Source of the DNA: an uncultured Lachnospiraceae bacterium
GTDB taxonomy: Bacteria > Bacillota > Clostridia > Lachnospirales > Lachnospiraceae
Direction: 5' to 3'
DNA length: 35,108 nt
Assembly: GCA_947565425.1 (NCBI GenBank)
Contig: CANOFW010000031.1
Coordinates: forward strand, 1-35,108
The notes under the pieces are model-generated. The model was given only the letters and a program-made list of their open reading frames with translations. It was not told the origin of the DNA and ran no database searches. Both the position numbers and the translations under genes were made by a program. Of the stretch, positions 1 to 8,402 are shown piece after piece (position 1 is the first letter of the stretch; the number at the start of each line of letters is the position of its first letter).

Positions 1-2
1 CC

Positions 3-31
3 TTTTTATTTTAGGAATAATTCCTATATAT
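3..31. repeat. Possible relic of the R1 hairpin repeat
   Basis: A T-rich stretch runs into the perfect palindrome TAGGAATAATTCCTA (12-26). The left part (T-tract, then TTTTAGGAA) and the right part (TTCCTATA) resemble the two outer arms of the R1 repeats at 14133, 24346 and 27015, with the inner hairpin missing. It precedes a glycoside hydrolase gene, as two clear R1 copies do. The resemblance is short and could be chance. The rest of 32-165 is A/T-rich and I see no convincing promoter there; TATGAT at 111-116 lacks a good -35. Confidence 0.25.
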
Positions 32-165
32 GCCAATAATAATTATACACTAACTCCTAATAGTTTTGGGAAAAGTGCAAAAAAAACGTGCAAAATCAAT
101 TGATGTTTGTTATGATAAAAGTGGAAGGGCAAACCGTGTATGGCGATTTGGGAAAGGATAATTGT

Positions 166-2769
166 ATGAAAAAAAGATGGAATCGGTTTTTTAAGGGAAC
201 AGTCTCATTCGTTCTGGCGGGCTGTCTGTCCTTTACAGGGATGGGAGAATGTCTGGCGCAGTCTTTGACAGCAGTCGGCATGGAACAGGAAGCGCCTGTA
301 GTAGAGGATGACGCGGCAGATGTATCAGAGCGGGAGACCGTGTTTTGTGAGGAGGGGTTTGAAAATGGAACGGTTGGCAAATGGCTTGCCAAGGATGGGG
401 CGAAACTGTCAGTGGAGTCGAAAAACCCGGGGAATGGCAAGTATTGTATGAAAATTTCCGGCAGGACATCGACGTCTGCCGGGGCGAAGTTGGAAATTGG
501 AGATAAGTTGAGAGAGGGCAATTATTTGACGGTTTCCGCTCGTGTGAAGTATACTTCGGGACCCAAAAACAAAAAGATTCAGATTACCATGTATTGTAAC
601 GGCAGATATTACGTGCTGGCGGGCAGGGAAATTGCACAAGGGGAATGGGGGCAAATTTCCGGCGGTATGGCAGTACCAAACGGCGTCAATTTAAAAGACG
701 CAAATATTTACTTTGAGACGCCATGGACGCCTGCGCCCTCGGCAGAGCAGGATTTGATGGATATTTATGTGGATGATGTTAGAGCATCTATGGTTGCATT
801 CTGCGACACCAGTAATTATCCGTCTTTGCAAGAATTGTACAAAGAGCAGTTTCGTATCGGGATTGCCGTGCCGGACGCTGTCTTGAATACACCGGAATAT
901 AGTAAACTCTTTGCAGCGCAAAGCAACAGCATGACGATGGAAAATGAGATGAAGCCTTCCTATATCATGGATCAGGCGGCAAGCAAAAATAATTTGACAG
1001 AATACAAGGAGCATGTAGCGCTTAACTTTAATTCTTTCAAAAATGGTCTGGAATATGCCAAAAATCATGATATTTCGATGCGCGGGCATGTGCTTGTTTG
1101 GCATTCGCAGACGCCCGATTGGTTTTTCTATGAGAATTATGATACTTCCGGGAAGCTGGCGGACAGAGAGTTGATGCTAAAGCGCATGGAGAATTATATC
1201 AAGGAGGTCATTGCCTGGACGGAAACGAATTACCCTGGCGTGATTTATGCCTGGGATGTGGTCAATGAGGCGGTGGCAGATTATTTCGGGGCAGGCCCGG
1301 CGCCGATGCGCCAGGAAGACAGCTTCTGGTATCAGACTATCGGGGAAGATTTCGTACAAAAGGCGTTTGCATATGCCAGGAAATATTCCAATCAGTATGC
1401 AGGAGACCGTATGAAACTGTTTTATAATGATTATAATGAATATTTCCCGGCGAAGCGGGATGGCATCATAGCGTTGTTAAAGCCGATAAAAGAAGCCGGC
1501 AATATTGACGGCTTGGGTATGCAGAGTCATTTCGACACCAAGCGTCCACTGGAAGGCGATGACGGCTACATGACAGCGGTAAGGAAGTTTCGAGATGAGC
1601 TGGGACTGGAACTGCATGTGACGGAACTGGATATCGGCATCGCCGCGGGCGATAGTGAAGCGTCTCAGGGAGCTTATTACCAGCAATATATGGAAGCTTT
1701 ATTAAAGGAAAAGCGGGACGGCGCAAAGATTACAAGCGTGACATTTTGGGGACTTACGGACGGATTATCGTGGCGTTCGGGGGAACGGTGCCTTTTGTTC
1801 TATGATGCTCTGGGGAGAAAGCCAGCGTTTGAGGGAGTCGTCAATGCCATCGGCAATACCGGGGCAGTCATAGATAGCATCAGAAGTATCGGCGATGTAG
1901 AGTTGACCGAAGCTTGCCGTGAGAGGCTTGCGCAGGTGCGAAAAGATTATGATTCTTTGACGGAAGCACAGAGAAGCTTAATTCCTTCGGAGCTTCTTAC
2001 CGCTCTCACAGAGGCGGAAGAAGAATATCAGCGATTGGAGGAAGAACATAAAAAACAAGAAGAAGAGGACAAAAATCCACCTCCTGCCCCCAAAACGGCG
2101 CTCAAAGGAGAGCATATTTTGCAAATTTCCTCCCAGATTTATACGGGGAAATCTTTAAAACCGGTGGTTACGGTGGTTTGCAATGGCAAAAAACTGGTAA
2201 AGGACAAAGATTATACGGTAACGTACAAAAATAACGTCAATATCGGCAGCGCTCAGGCAGTGGTCCGCGGTAAGGGGGATTATGAGGGGACGGCGTCAAA
2301 GTCATTTTCCATTATCGTTAAGAAAAACAAAGTATATACGGTGGGAAATTACAAATATAAAATAACGGATGCCAGAACGAATGGCAAAGGATGTGTGACG
2401 CTTACCGGTATAAAAAGCAACGCGGTTAAGAAAAAACTCAAGAAAATTGATGTGCCTGCCACGGTGCGGATTGGCGCCAAAAGTTTCAAGGTTGCATTCG
2501 TGGGCAGCGGGGCTTGCCAGGGATGTCCGAAAGTTGCCAATGTGACAATCGGAAGCAATGTGAAAGAGATTCATGCCAAAGCATTTTATAACTGTAAAAA
2601 ATTAAAGAAAGTAACCATAAAGACCACGAAACTCATTGAGGTACGTAAGAATGCATTGAAAAATATTCATGCAAAAGCTGTCATCAAGGTGCCAAAACGC
2701 AAGCTGAAAGCATATCGAAGGCTGCTAAAATCGACGAACTTAAACCGAGGGGTAAAGATTTCTTTTTGA
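166..2769 (+). CDS. Secreted GH10 endo-1,4-beta-xylanase, multidomain
   Basis: The product is a secreted enzyme that should cleave internal beta-1,4 bonds of xylan. ATG 166 is chosen because AAAGGA lies 7 nt upstream and it opens a classic signal peptide (residues about 1-32); the open frame upstream to a GTG at 88 has no signal-peptide logic. Domains in 867 residues: CBM22-like xylan-binding module (about 58-208); GH10 catalytic domain (about 220-565) with acid/base E368 in WDVVNEA and nucleophile E487 in HVTELDI; FIVAR-like helical segment (about 575-625); charged E/K linker; Ig-like module (about 648-718); LRR_5 (BspA-like) basic C-terminus (about 722-867). The last part resembles the tail of the GH30 enzyme at 27167. 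No LPXTG anchor is visible, so the basic repeat tail may hold the enzyme to the wall (inference). Its TGA stop lies inside the -35 box of the veg promoter. Confidence 0.93.
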   Translation: MKKRWNRFFKGTVSFVLAGCLSFTGMGECLAQSLTAVGMEQEAPVVEDDAADVSERETVFCEEGFENGTVGKWLAKDGAKLSVESKNPGNGKYCMKISGRTSTSAGAKLEIGDKLREGNYLTVSARVKYTSGPKNKKIQITMYCNGRYYVLAGREIAQGEWGQISGGMAVPNGVNLKDANIYFETPWTPAPSAEQDLMDIYVDDVRASMVAFCDTSNYPSLQELYKEQFRIGIAVPDAVLNTPEYSKLFAAQSNSMTMENEMKPSYIMDQAASKNNLTEYKEHVALNFNSFKNGLEYAKNHDISMRGHVLVWHSQTPDWFFYENYDTSGKLADRELMLKRMENYIKEVIAWTETNYPGVIYAWDVVNEAVADYFGAGPAPMRQEDSFWYQTIGEDFVQKAFAYARKYSNQYAGDRMKLFYNDYNEYFPAKRDGIIALLKPIKEAGNIDGLGMQSHFDTKRPLEGDDGYMTAVRKFRDELGLELHVTELDIGIAAGDSEASQGAYYQQYMEALLKEKRDGAKITSVTFWGLTDGLSWRSGERCLLFYDALGRKPAFEGVVNAIGNTGAVIDSIRSIGDVELTEACRERLAQVRKDYDSLTEAQRSLIPSELLTALTEAEEEYQRLEEEHKKQEEEDKNPPPAPKTALKGEHILQISSQIYTGKSLKPVVTVVCNGKKLVKDKDYTVTYKNNVNIGSAQAVVRGKGDYEGTASKSFSIIVKKNKVYTVGNYKYKITDARTNGKGCVTLTGIKSNAVKKKLKKIDVPATVRIGAKSFKVAFVGSGACQGCPKVANVTIGSNVKEIHAKAFYNCKKLKKVTIKTTKLIEVRKNALKNIHAKAVIKVPKRKLKAYRRLLKSTNLNRGVKISF

Positions 2770-2794
2770 CAAAACTTTAGTACAGTGCTATACT
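2766..2794 (+). promoter_or_regulatory. SigA-type promoter of veg
   Basis: TTGACA (2766-2771) and TATACT (2789-2794) are separated by exactly 17 bp, close to the housekeeping consensus. The TGA stop of the upstream xylanase (2767-2769) lies inside the -35 hexamer, so the two genes abut with no terminator between them. Confidence 0.85.
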
Positions 2795-2864
2795 GAATAC
2801 AGATGCGAGTTGGCAATAGGAAAGCCCACAAGCTTTTCTCAATGATTGAAATGAGGTGGAAAGA

Positions 2865-3110
2865 GTGGCAGTACAACAGGAAGATATCAATAAGGTCCGC
2901 GCATCTGTGTCGGGACAATTGGGAAATCGAGTTATGATACAGTTAGATAGAGGGCGTAACAGAGTTGACATTCAAGAAGGCGTAATTCAAGGAGCCTATC
3001 CTTCCGTATTCACCATTTTAATTGATGAAGATGAGAAAAAACCACCACAGCTCCTTTCTTTCAGCTATGCTGATATTTTGACAAGAGATATAAGAATGAA
3101 ATTGTGTTAA
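2865..3110 (+). CDS. veg: Veg family protein
   Basis: Small cytoplasmic protein of the Veg (DUF1021) family, in Bacillus a strongly transcribed gene linked to biofilm and early spore-outgrowth phenotypes; the molecular role is unsettled. The 81 residues carry the family signature around GVIQGAYPSVF, followed later by SYADILT, aligning by memory to B. subtilis Veg through YPSVF and SYADVLT. I choose GTG 2865 (product MAVQQEDINKVRA) because GAGGTGG lies 5 nt upstream; a GTG at 2856 would overlap that ribosome-binding site. It has its own near-consensus promoter and a strong terminator. Veg beside a SPOCS/LysM gene is, as I recall, also the arrangement around C. difficile sipL. Confidence 0.9.
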   Translation: MAVQQEDINKVRASVSGQLGNRVMIQLDRGRNRVDIQEGVIQGAYPSVFTILIDEDEKKPPQLLSFSYADILTRDIRMKLC

Positions 3111-3122
3111 GCCAAAGGGAAT

Positions 3123-3180
3123 AAAACACTCCGATTCTGAATAGAATGTACCAATATTCAGATAGGAGTGTTTTTATTTT
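3123..3180 (+). terminator. Intrinsic terminator after veg
   Basis: Arms of about 20 nt (3123-3143 and 3155-3174) pair almost perfectly, starting with AAAACACTCC and ending with GGAGTGTTTT, with a loop of about 11 nt and a T-rich tail to 3180. The 3' arm contains the AGGAG that serves the next gene. Confidence 0.85.
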
Positions 3181-3181
3181 G
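3164..3181 (+). promoter_or_regulatory. Ribosome-binding site of sipL inside the veg terminator
   Basis: AGGAG (3164-3168) lies 10 nt before the TTG start codon at 3179-3181. It sits in the 3' arm of the terminator hairpin, so in a read-through transcript the site would be base-paired. It decides the TTG start of the SipL-like gene. Confidence 0.6.
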
Positions 3182-4738
3182 GATTTAGCGAAAAAATATA
3201 TACATATGAACCGGGAAAAGGGAAAAGCTGTGACGCAGATCACGCTGGACGACGATTTCAATGTGCCGGATATGAAGCCGGATCTGATAAGAATCATACA
3301 GGATAGAGGGGAAATGAAACTGGATGAGACGACAATCACCCAGGATCATGTCTGGCTCAAAGGAGTGCTGAAATTTTCCCTCTTATACCGCAGCGACCAG
3401 GAAGATGGAAAAATTAATACTATGAGCGGCGAGATACCTTTTCAGGAGAGCCTTGCCATTGATGGCGCCAACGAGTATGATACGGCTAAATTAAAATGGG
3501 AGATGGAGGATTTAACGATTGGCATCATCAATTCAAGGAAACTGAGCGTTAAGGCGTTAGTGACTTTGCATGCAGTGATTGACGAGATTTATGATGAGGA
3601 GCTGATTACCGGCGTGGGCCAGGAGGAGGGGGTACAGCTCTTAGAGCAGAGCTTGTCTGCCATGGAACTGTTTTTGTCCAAAAAAGATACCTTCCGTTTC
3701 AAAGAGGAAATTTTGTTGCCTTCCAATAAGCCCAATATCCGGCAGATGTTGTGGAAAAGTGTGCAGTTACGCGGTGTGGAAACGCGCCTGATGGAGCAGA
3801 AGTTGAATGTGAAAGGGGAGGCTTTGGTATTTGCGCTCTATGAAGGCGAGGATGAAGAGGAGCATTTACAGTGGATGGAGACGGCGCTGCCGTTTACAGG
3901 GGTCATTGATTGCAGCGGATGTGGCGAGGATATGATTGCCGATGTTTCCTATGACGTAGCCGCCATAGATCTGGAAGTGAAGCCGGACTATGATGGGGAA
4001 GAGCGTATGCTGCACCTGGAAGTAGTGCTGGATTTGGATATTAAGATATTTAAAGAGGAGGAAACCCGTGTGGTTGCCGACCTTTACGTGGTAAATGAGA
4101 AGTGGACGCCTATGTATCAGGAGGCAGTTTTTGAAAAATTGCTTATCCACAATGATTCCAAATGTAAAATTTCCGACAAAATCAGCATTGACGGAAATCA
4201 GGAGCCGATGTTGCAGATTTGTGCCAGCGAGGGATATGCGGTAGCAGAACAGGCGGAGATTGTGGAAGATGGCATTCAGGTAGAGGGAACACTGCAAGTG
4301 ACAATCCTTTATGTGACTGCTGATGACCGTATGCCGGTGGCCTCTGTCAAAGATATTCTGCCATTCCATTATCTGATTGAAGCGCCTGGTATCCATGAGG
4401 GCTGTCGTTTCCATTTGCAGACAGGGGTTGACCAGCTCACTACCGTTATGACGGACAGCAGTCAGGTGGAGGTAAAGGCGGTACTGAACTTAAACTGCAT
4501 TGTCTTTGAGCAGCAGAAAATCAATAAGATTACAGAGGTAGAGCAAGAGCCTCTGAATATGGAGGAGTTGCAGGAGAGTCCGGGAATTATTGGTTATATT
4601 GCGAAGGAGGGGGATCAGCTTTGGGATATAGCCAAAGAAAATTTTACGACAATTTCGGAAATTGTAAAAACGAACCAGCTTTCCTCGGAGCAGATCAAAG
4701 CAGGCGATAAAATTTTAATTATTAAGACGGTTGGGTAG
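3179..4738 (+). CDS. sipL: SipL-like spore coat morphogenesis protein (SPOCS + LysM)
   Basis: SPOCS-domain (DUF3794) protein with a C-terminal LysM. In C. difficile SipL (about 520 residues) works with SpoIVA to localise the coat around the forespore; this protein has 519 residues. The N-terminus after TTG 3179 reads LDLAKKYIHMNREKGKAV, followed by TQITLDDDFNVPD, typical of the family. An ATG at 3146 lies inside the veg terminator and is unlikely. Repeated SPOCS-type beta-rich units occupy most of the protein. The LysM (about residues 470-517) begins YIAKEGDQLWDIAKENF and ends AGDKILIIK. There is no signal peptide, fitting action in the mother-cell cytoplasm. The TTG start and the hairpin-embedded ribosome-binding site suggest low or controlled translation. 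The symbol rests on domain order, length and neighbourhood. Confidence 0.82.
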   Translation: MDLAKKYIHMNREKGKAVTQITLDDDFNVPDMKPDLIRIIQDRGEMKLDETTITQDHVWLKGVLKFSLLYRSDQEDGKINTMSGEIPFQESLAIDGANEYDTAKLKWEMEDLTIGIINSRKLSVKALVTLHAVIDEIYDEELITGVGQEEGVQLLEQSLSAMELFLSKKDTFRFKEEILLPSNKPNIRQMLWKSVQLRGVETRLMEQKLNVKGEALVFALYEGEDEEEHLQWMETALPFTGVIDCSGCGEDMIADVSYDVAAIDLEVKPDYDGEERMLHLEVVLDLDIKIFKEEETRVVADLYVVNEKWTPMYQEAVFEKLLIHNDSKCKISDKISIDGNQEPMLQICASEGYAVAEQAEIVEDGIQVEGTLQVTILYVTADDRMPVASVKDILPFHYLIEAPGIHEGCRFHLQTGVDQLTTVMTDSSQVEVKAVLNLNCIVFEQQKINKITEVEQEPLNMEELQESPGIIGYIAKEGDQLWDIAKENFTTISEIVKTNQLSSEQIKAGDKILIIKTVG

Positions 4739-4770
4739 TGCAAAGACAAGAAATAAATGTGGAAATGGTA

Positions 4771-4812
4771 TGGGCTGTTGCAAAATAAAGAAAGTTTGCA
4801 GCAGTCCATTTT
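4771..4812 (+). terminator. Probable intrinsic terminator after sipL
   Basis: TGGGCTGTTGCAAA (4771-4784) pairs with TTTGCAGCAGTCCA (4795-4808) with two wobble-type differences, a 10-nt loop, and TTTTAAT after it. Confidence 0.65.
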
Positions 4813-4952
4813 AATGCAACTATTCAGCCTTGATTTTCATAGAAAAATACTAAAATATTTGCGTTTGCAGCTTGTATTTTTTGTCATAATGTTATAAGAT
4901 GAAGGTACCAATGAACATTTTGTAGGTGTTTTAATGAATGGAAGGAGAAACG

Positions 4953-7900
4953 ATGAGAAAGAGAAAATTTTTAGCGGCAATGCTAGCCGCCGCGGTTATG
5001 GTGACGACAGTTACAGACACCATGGTCCCGGCAAGTGTTGCCAAGGCAGCGGAACCTGTTGAGACGACAATTGAGAAGACGAAAGTGTCGAATCCGATTC
5101 TCGGCAAAGACAACAATGGCGATGTGTTATATGGAGGAGATCCATCGGTATTGGTTGACGGCGATACGCTCTATCTGTATACCGGGCGTGATACTTCCAC
5201 GAAGGAAGCGTATTTCATGCCGGAATGGCAATGCTATTCTACCAAGGATTTGAAAACGTGGCAGTTTGAGGACACAATTATGACTGCTGATAAACAGTCG
5301 ATTACTTGGGCGAATACTGGCACAGACGCCTGGGCAGGACAGATTGAAAAGTATAATGGAAAGTACTATTTCTATTACTGTACCTGGGATGCAACTTCCC
5401 AGGGCAAGCAGTCCATCGGCGTTGCCGTTGCAGATTCCCCGACTGGCCCCTATAAGGATATTGGTCATCCGCTGGTAAAGGGAACTCTTACAACTGGCCA
5501 GAGCAGTGATTGGAATGATATTGACCCTACGGTTTGGGTGGAGACGGACGAGTATGGCGAGGAACACCGTTATCTTTCCTGGGGCAATGGCAAACTTTTT
5601 GTCTGTGAGCTCAATGAGGACATGATTTCCGTGAAAGACGTCAATGGAGATGGCGTTATTACTTTTGGCACACAGGCGAGCGGGGCAAGTTCCGAGACTG
5701 CGGACATCATTGAATTGAATATTCCGGGAGGTACGTTTAATTTTACAGAAGCGCCCTGGATTTATCGTCGCAAAGACGAGAGGGGCAACCCGGTAGGGCC
5801 TTACTATCTCTTTTATGCATATGGCTGGAGAGAGCAGATGGCATATGCCACGACAGAGAATCTCATGGATGGACAGATGGAATTCGGAAGCATTCTTATG
5901 CCTCCAACGGCAACGTCCAACACGAACCATATGGCAGTGTTTGATTTTCAGGGCAAGACATATTTTATCTATCATAACGGCTCTTTGCCGGGAGGAAGCG
6001 GATTCCGCCGTACGGCATGTATTACGGAGATGCATTTTAATGATGACGGAAGCGTGAAACCGATTCCTGAGACGGCAATCGGCATCACTGGAGATAAACC
6101 GTATTACTTGTTTACGAATGCTGGGCATGTGATTTCCCATGAAAATTTCGTGAATTCGAGTGCAGATGGCGCCTATCCCTATAAAGATATTGGCGTCGGT
6201 ACTTATTATCAGCCTGAGAAATTGGATGCGAGCTGGGCGATCGTGGATGGCAAGGCAGACCCGGATAAAGATTCCTATGTGTCCATTCAGTCGGAAAACA
6301 AGCCGGGCTTATATTTGACGGTGGGCGAAGATGACAGGGTATTGTTGTCACAAGATGCAAAATATAGTGTAGTTGGCGGTAAGATTAAGGTGGATGAGGA
6401 TTGCGCCAAAGCGCAGACGTTCCGCACAGTCAAAGGACTGACAGATTCTGCAAAAGCAATTTCCTTTGAGAGTGTGGCAAAACCCGGCTATTATCTATGT
6501 ATGGATAATGGCAGTCTTGTCGTGAGAGCATTGGCGGATTGCGATGTGAGCGCGGACTTTTATCTCAATACGCCGCCTACGTCCGGCAGCACAACTCCTG
6601 GCAATCCGGGAACGGCAAATGATATTACTTCCCTGAAAATAAACGATGTAGAAGTGGCAAAGAGCGGTTATACTTATGATTATGAAGTTTCATCTGCATC
6701 AGATTCGGTAGTGTTATCGCTTGCCATGCAGGATGCGCAGGGATTTGTCACTTTGGATGGTAAGCTGGTGGATGCTTCACGCGAAATAACAGTTCCCTTA
6801 AAGGGCATTTATACGAGAATTTCTCTTTGTGTTTATTCCGCGGACCGCAAGCCGAGAGTGACGTACACAGTTGTGATTAAGAAAAATTACAGTGCGGGAG
6901 ATATTTCTTCACCGTTGTTCAAAGCTTTTGATTTTGAAGAACAGACGGATGGTGCAGCAGCAGTCACCAAGGCAGCGAAGCCGGTTGCCGTTGCCAATCC
7001 GCAGTATCAATATACGGATGGTGCAAAGGGCGGAAAGGCGATTTATCTACCGGGCACCTATGGTTTGAAGCTCTGCGATGCTGCCGGAATCGGCAAGAAT
7101 TACTCTGTTTCTTATTGGATGAAACCGGAGAAGCTTGGAGGCGATGTTGACCCGACTCTTGCAGCAGGCACGTTCAGTCCGGAATACTGGCTGAACCTGA
7201 CGTTTGGAAGGTCTATCTGGTCCAGAGCGAATGGGAATTTTGTTGATGACGCCGGTACAGTTACTTATGAGAAAGATAAATGGCAGCTTGTTACGCTGAC
7301 AGTCAACGACAATAAGGCGAAACTTTATGTCAATGGAGAGCTGAAAGGGAATGGCTCTATCGCTTCCAATATTATGGGGCAGACAGATGCGGCAATTTAT
7401 TTTGGCGTCAATGCCTGGGACGCTTACTTTAATGGCTCTTTAGATGATGTAAAGATTTATAATGATACACTCAGCGAGACGGAAGTAATGGCGATTGCAG
7501 CTTCTGTGGTAGAGAAGCCGGCGGAACTTCCGCAGCCAGACCCCAATGCGCCGACGAGCTCAGGTATCTTTTCAGACGGAGACATTGAGAAGCCGGAACC
7601 TGAGAAACCAGACCCAGAGAAGCCAGACCCAGAGAAGCCGGATCCGGAAAAACCAGGCCCCACCAATCCGGGTACACAGAATCCGACGCCCAGGCCTACG
7701 GTTAAGAAGGTGACAGTTAAGGCTGCCAACCAGAAAGCCGGAGTGAAAACCGTCTATCTGAAGAAGGGCGGAAAGGTTACTTTGACGGCAACAGTGACTG
7801 GAACCGGTAAGTTCAGTAAAGCTGTGGAGTGGAGCAGTTCAAAGAAGAGCATTGCCACGGTTAGCAACAAAGGACTTGTCAAGGCGAAGAAAGCCGGTAC

Positions 7901-8222
7901 TGCTAAGATTACCGTAAAGTCCAAAGCCAACAAGAGCAAGAAAGCGACGATTACCGTGAAGGTATTAAAGAAAGCGGTGAAGAACACCAAGCTCAAGCTC
8001 AAGGCATCAAAGAAGACCTTGAAAGTGGGCAAGACTTATACCGTGGCAATTAAGTCTATTACGAGTAAGACGACGGACGCTGTAACGTATAAGAGTTCTA
8101 AGAGCGGCGTGGCTTCCGTAGACAAATTTGGCGTTGTCAAAGCGAAGAAGAAAGGCAAGGCAACGATTACCGTCAAATGCGGGAAAAAGAGCGCGAAGCT
8201 TGCCATAACAGTAAAGAAATAA
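4953..8222 (+). CDS. Secreted GH43 arabinosidase/xylosidase-type enzyme, multidomain
   Basis: Large exported glycoside hydrolase (1089 residues) probably removing arabinose or xylose units from arabinan or arabinoxylan; the exact substrate cannot be read. ATG 4953 is chosen for GGAGG-like AAGGAG 6 nt upstream and a signal peptide (residues about 1-33, ending SVAKAAE). The GH43 five-blade domain (about 45-400) has the expected triad: D63 in GGDPSV, D191 in NDIDPTV and E266 in FTEAPWI. Then follow an AbfB/CBM42-like arabinose-binding domain (about 409-541), a cadherin-like beta-sandwich (about 556-646), a LamG-like domain (about 653-848), a Glu-Pro-rich linker of five EKPxP units (about 879-903), and two lysine-rich Big_2-like domains (about 916-1089). 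No sortase motif is visible. The basic Big_2 pair probably takes the place of the LRR_5 tail found on GH10 and GH30. A strong terminator follows. Confidence 0.88.
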   Translation: MRKRKFLAAMLAAAVMVTTVTDTMVPASVAKAAEPVETTIEKTKVSNPILGKDNNGDVLYGGDPSVLVDGDTLYLYTGRDTSTKEAYFMPEWQCYSTKDLKTWQFEDTIMTADKQSITWANTGTDAWAGQIEKYNGKYYFYYCTWDATSQGKQSIGVAVADSPTGPYKDIGHPLVKGTLTTGQSSDWNDIDPTVWVETDEYGEEHRYLSWGNGKLFVCELNEDMISVKDVNGDGVITFGTQASGASSETADIIELNIPGGTFNFTEAPWIYRRKDERGNPVGPYYLFYAYGWREQMAYATTENLMDGQMEFGSILMPPTATSNTNHMAVFDFQGKTYFIYHNGSLPGGSGFRRTACITEMHFNDDGSVKPIPETAIGITGDKPYYLFTNAGHVISHENFVNSSADGAYPYKDIGVGTYYQPEKLDASWAIVDGKADPDKDSYVSIQSENKPGLYLTVGEDDRVLLSQDAKYSVVGGKIKVDEDCAKAQTFRTVKGLTDSAKAISFESVAKPGYYLCMDNGSLVVRALADCDVSADFYLNTPPTSGSTTPGNPGTANDITSLKINDVEVAKSGYTYDYEVSSASDSVVLSLAMQDAQGFVTLDGKLVDASREITVPLKGIYTRISLCVYSADRKPRVTYTVVIKKNYSAGDISSPLFKAFDFEEQTDGAAAVTKAAKPVAVANPQYQYTDGAKGGKAIYLPGTYGLKLCDAAGIGKNYSVSYWMKPEKLGGDVDPTLAAGTFSPEYWLNLTFGRSIWSRANGNFVDDAGTVTYEKDKWQLVTLTVNDNKAKLYVNGELKGNGSIASNIMGQTDAAIYFGVNAWDAYFNGSLDDVKIYNDTLSETEVMAIAASVVEKPAELPQPDPNAPTSSGIFSDGDIEKPEPEKPDPEKPDPEKPDPEKPGPTNPGTQNPTPRPTVKKVTVKAANQKAGVKTVYLKKGGKVTLTATVTGTGKFSKAVEWSSSKKSIATVSNKGLVKAKKAGTAKITVKSKANKSKKATITVKVLKKAVKNTKLKLKASKKTLKVGKTYTVAIKSITSKTTDAVTYKSSKSGVASVDKFGVVKAKKKGKATITVKCGKKSAKLAITVKK
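7587..7661 (+). repeat. Five tandem 15-bp units encoding a Glu-Lys-Pro linker
   Basis: Five in-frame 15-bp units of the type GAGAAGCCAGACCCA encode EKPEP, EKPDP (three times) and EKPGP. This is a coding minisatellite separating the LamG-like domain from the Big_2-like domains of the GH43 enzyme, likely a flexible linker whose length may vary between strains. Confidence 0.9.
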
Positions 8223-8243
8223 CAATTATCTGAGAAGACGTGG

Positions 8244-8282
8244 CTTTCCGGTGTGGGGTTCTCCCATGCCGGAAAGTTTTTT
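8244..8282 (+). terminator. Intrinsic terminator after the GH43 gene
   Basis: CTTTCCGG (8244-8251) pairs with CCGGAAAG (8269-8276), with further pairing inside (TGTGGG with CCCATG, two wobbles), followed by six T residues. Confidence 0.92.
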
Positions 8283-8288
8283 CCTTTG

Positions 8289-8317
8289 TTGCCATCAGCG
8301 GAATATGATGTTATAAT
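8289..8317 (+). promoter_or_regulatory. SigA-type promoter of the NlpC/P60 gene
   Basis: TTGCCA (8289-8294), a 17-bp spacer and TATAAT (8312-8317). It lies directly after the GH43 terminator and leaves a leader of about 80 nt before ATG 8403. Confidence 0.75.
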
Positions 8318-8402
8318 CACGTTGTATAAATAGATAAAGCATATTCATAATTTTTATAGAATAAGATGGTACATGCTTATATGCATGAGAAAGGAGAGGG
8401 AT

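Noticed and set aside
88-165. Upstream extension of the GH10 xylanase from a GTG at 88
   Set aside because: The added 26 residues would precede a complete signal peptide and no ribosome-binding site supports that start.
5127-6140. 337-codon reverse-strand open frame
   Set aside because: It lies wholly inside the GH43 catalytic domain on the opposite strand and has no recognisable domain or start signal.
7587-7661. Tandem repeats as a possible CRISPR array
   Set aside because: The units are contiguous, in frame and encode EKPxP; there are no spacers. The 13742-14073 tract was rejected as CRISPR for the same reason.
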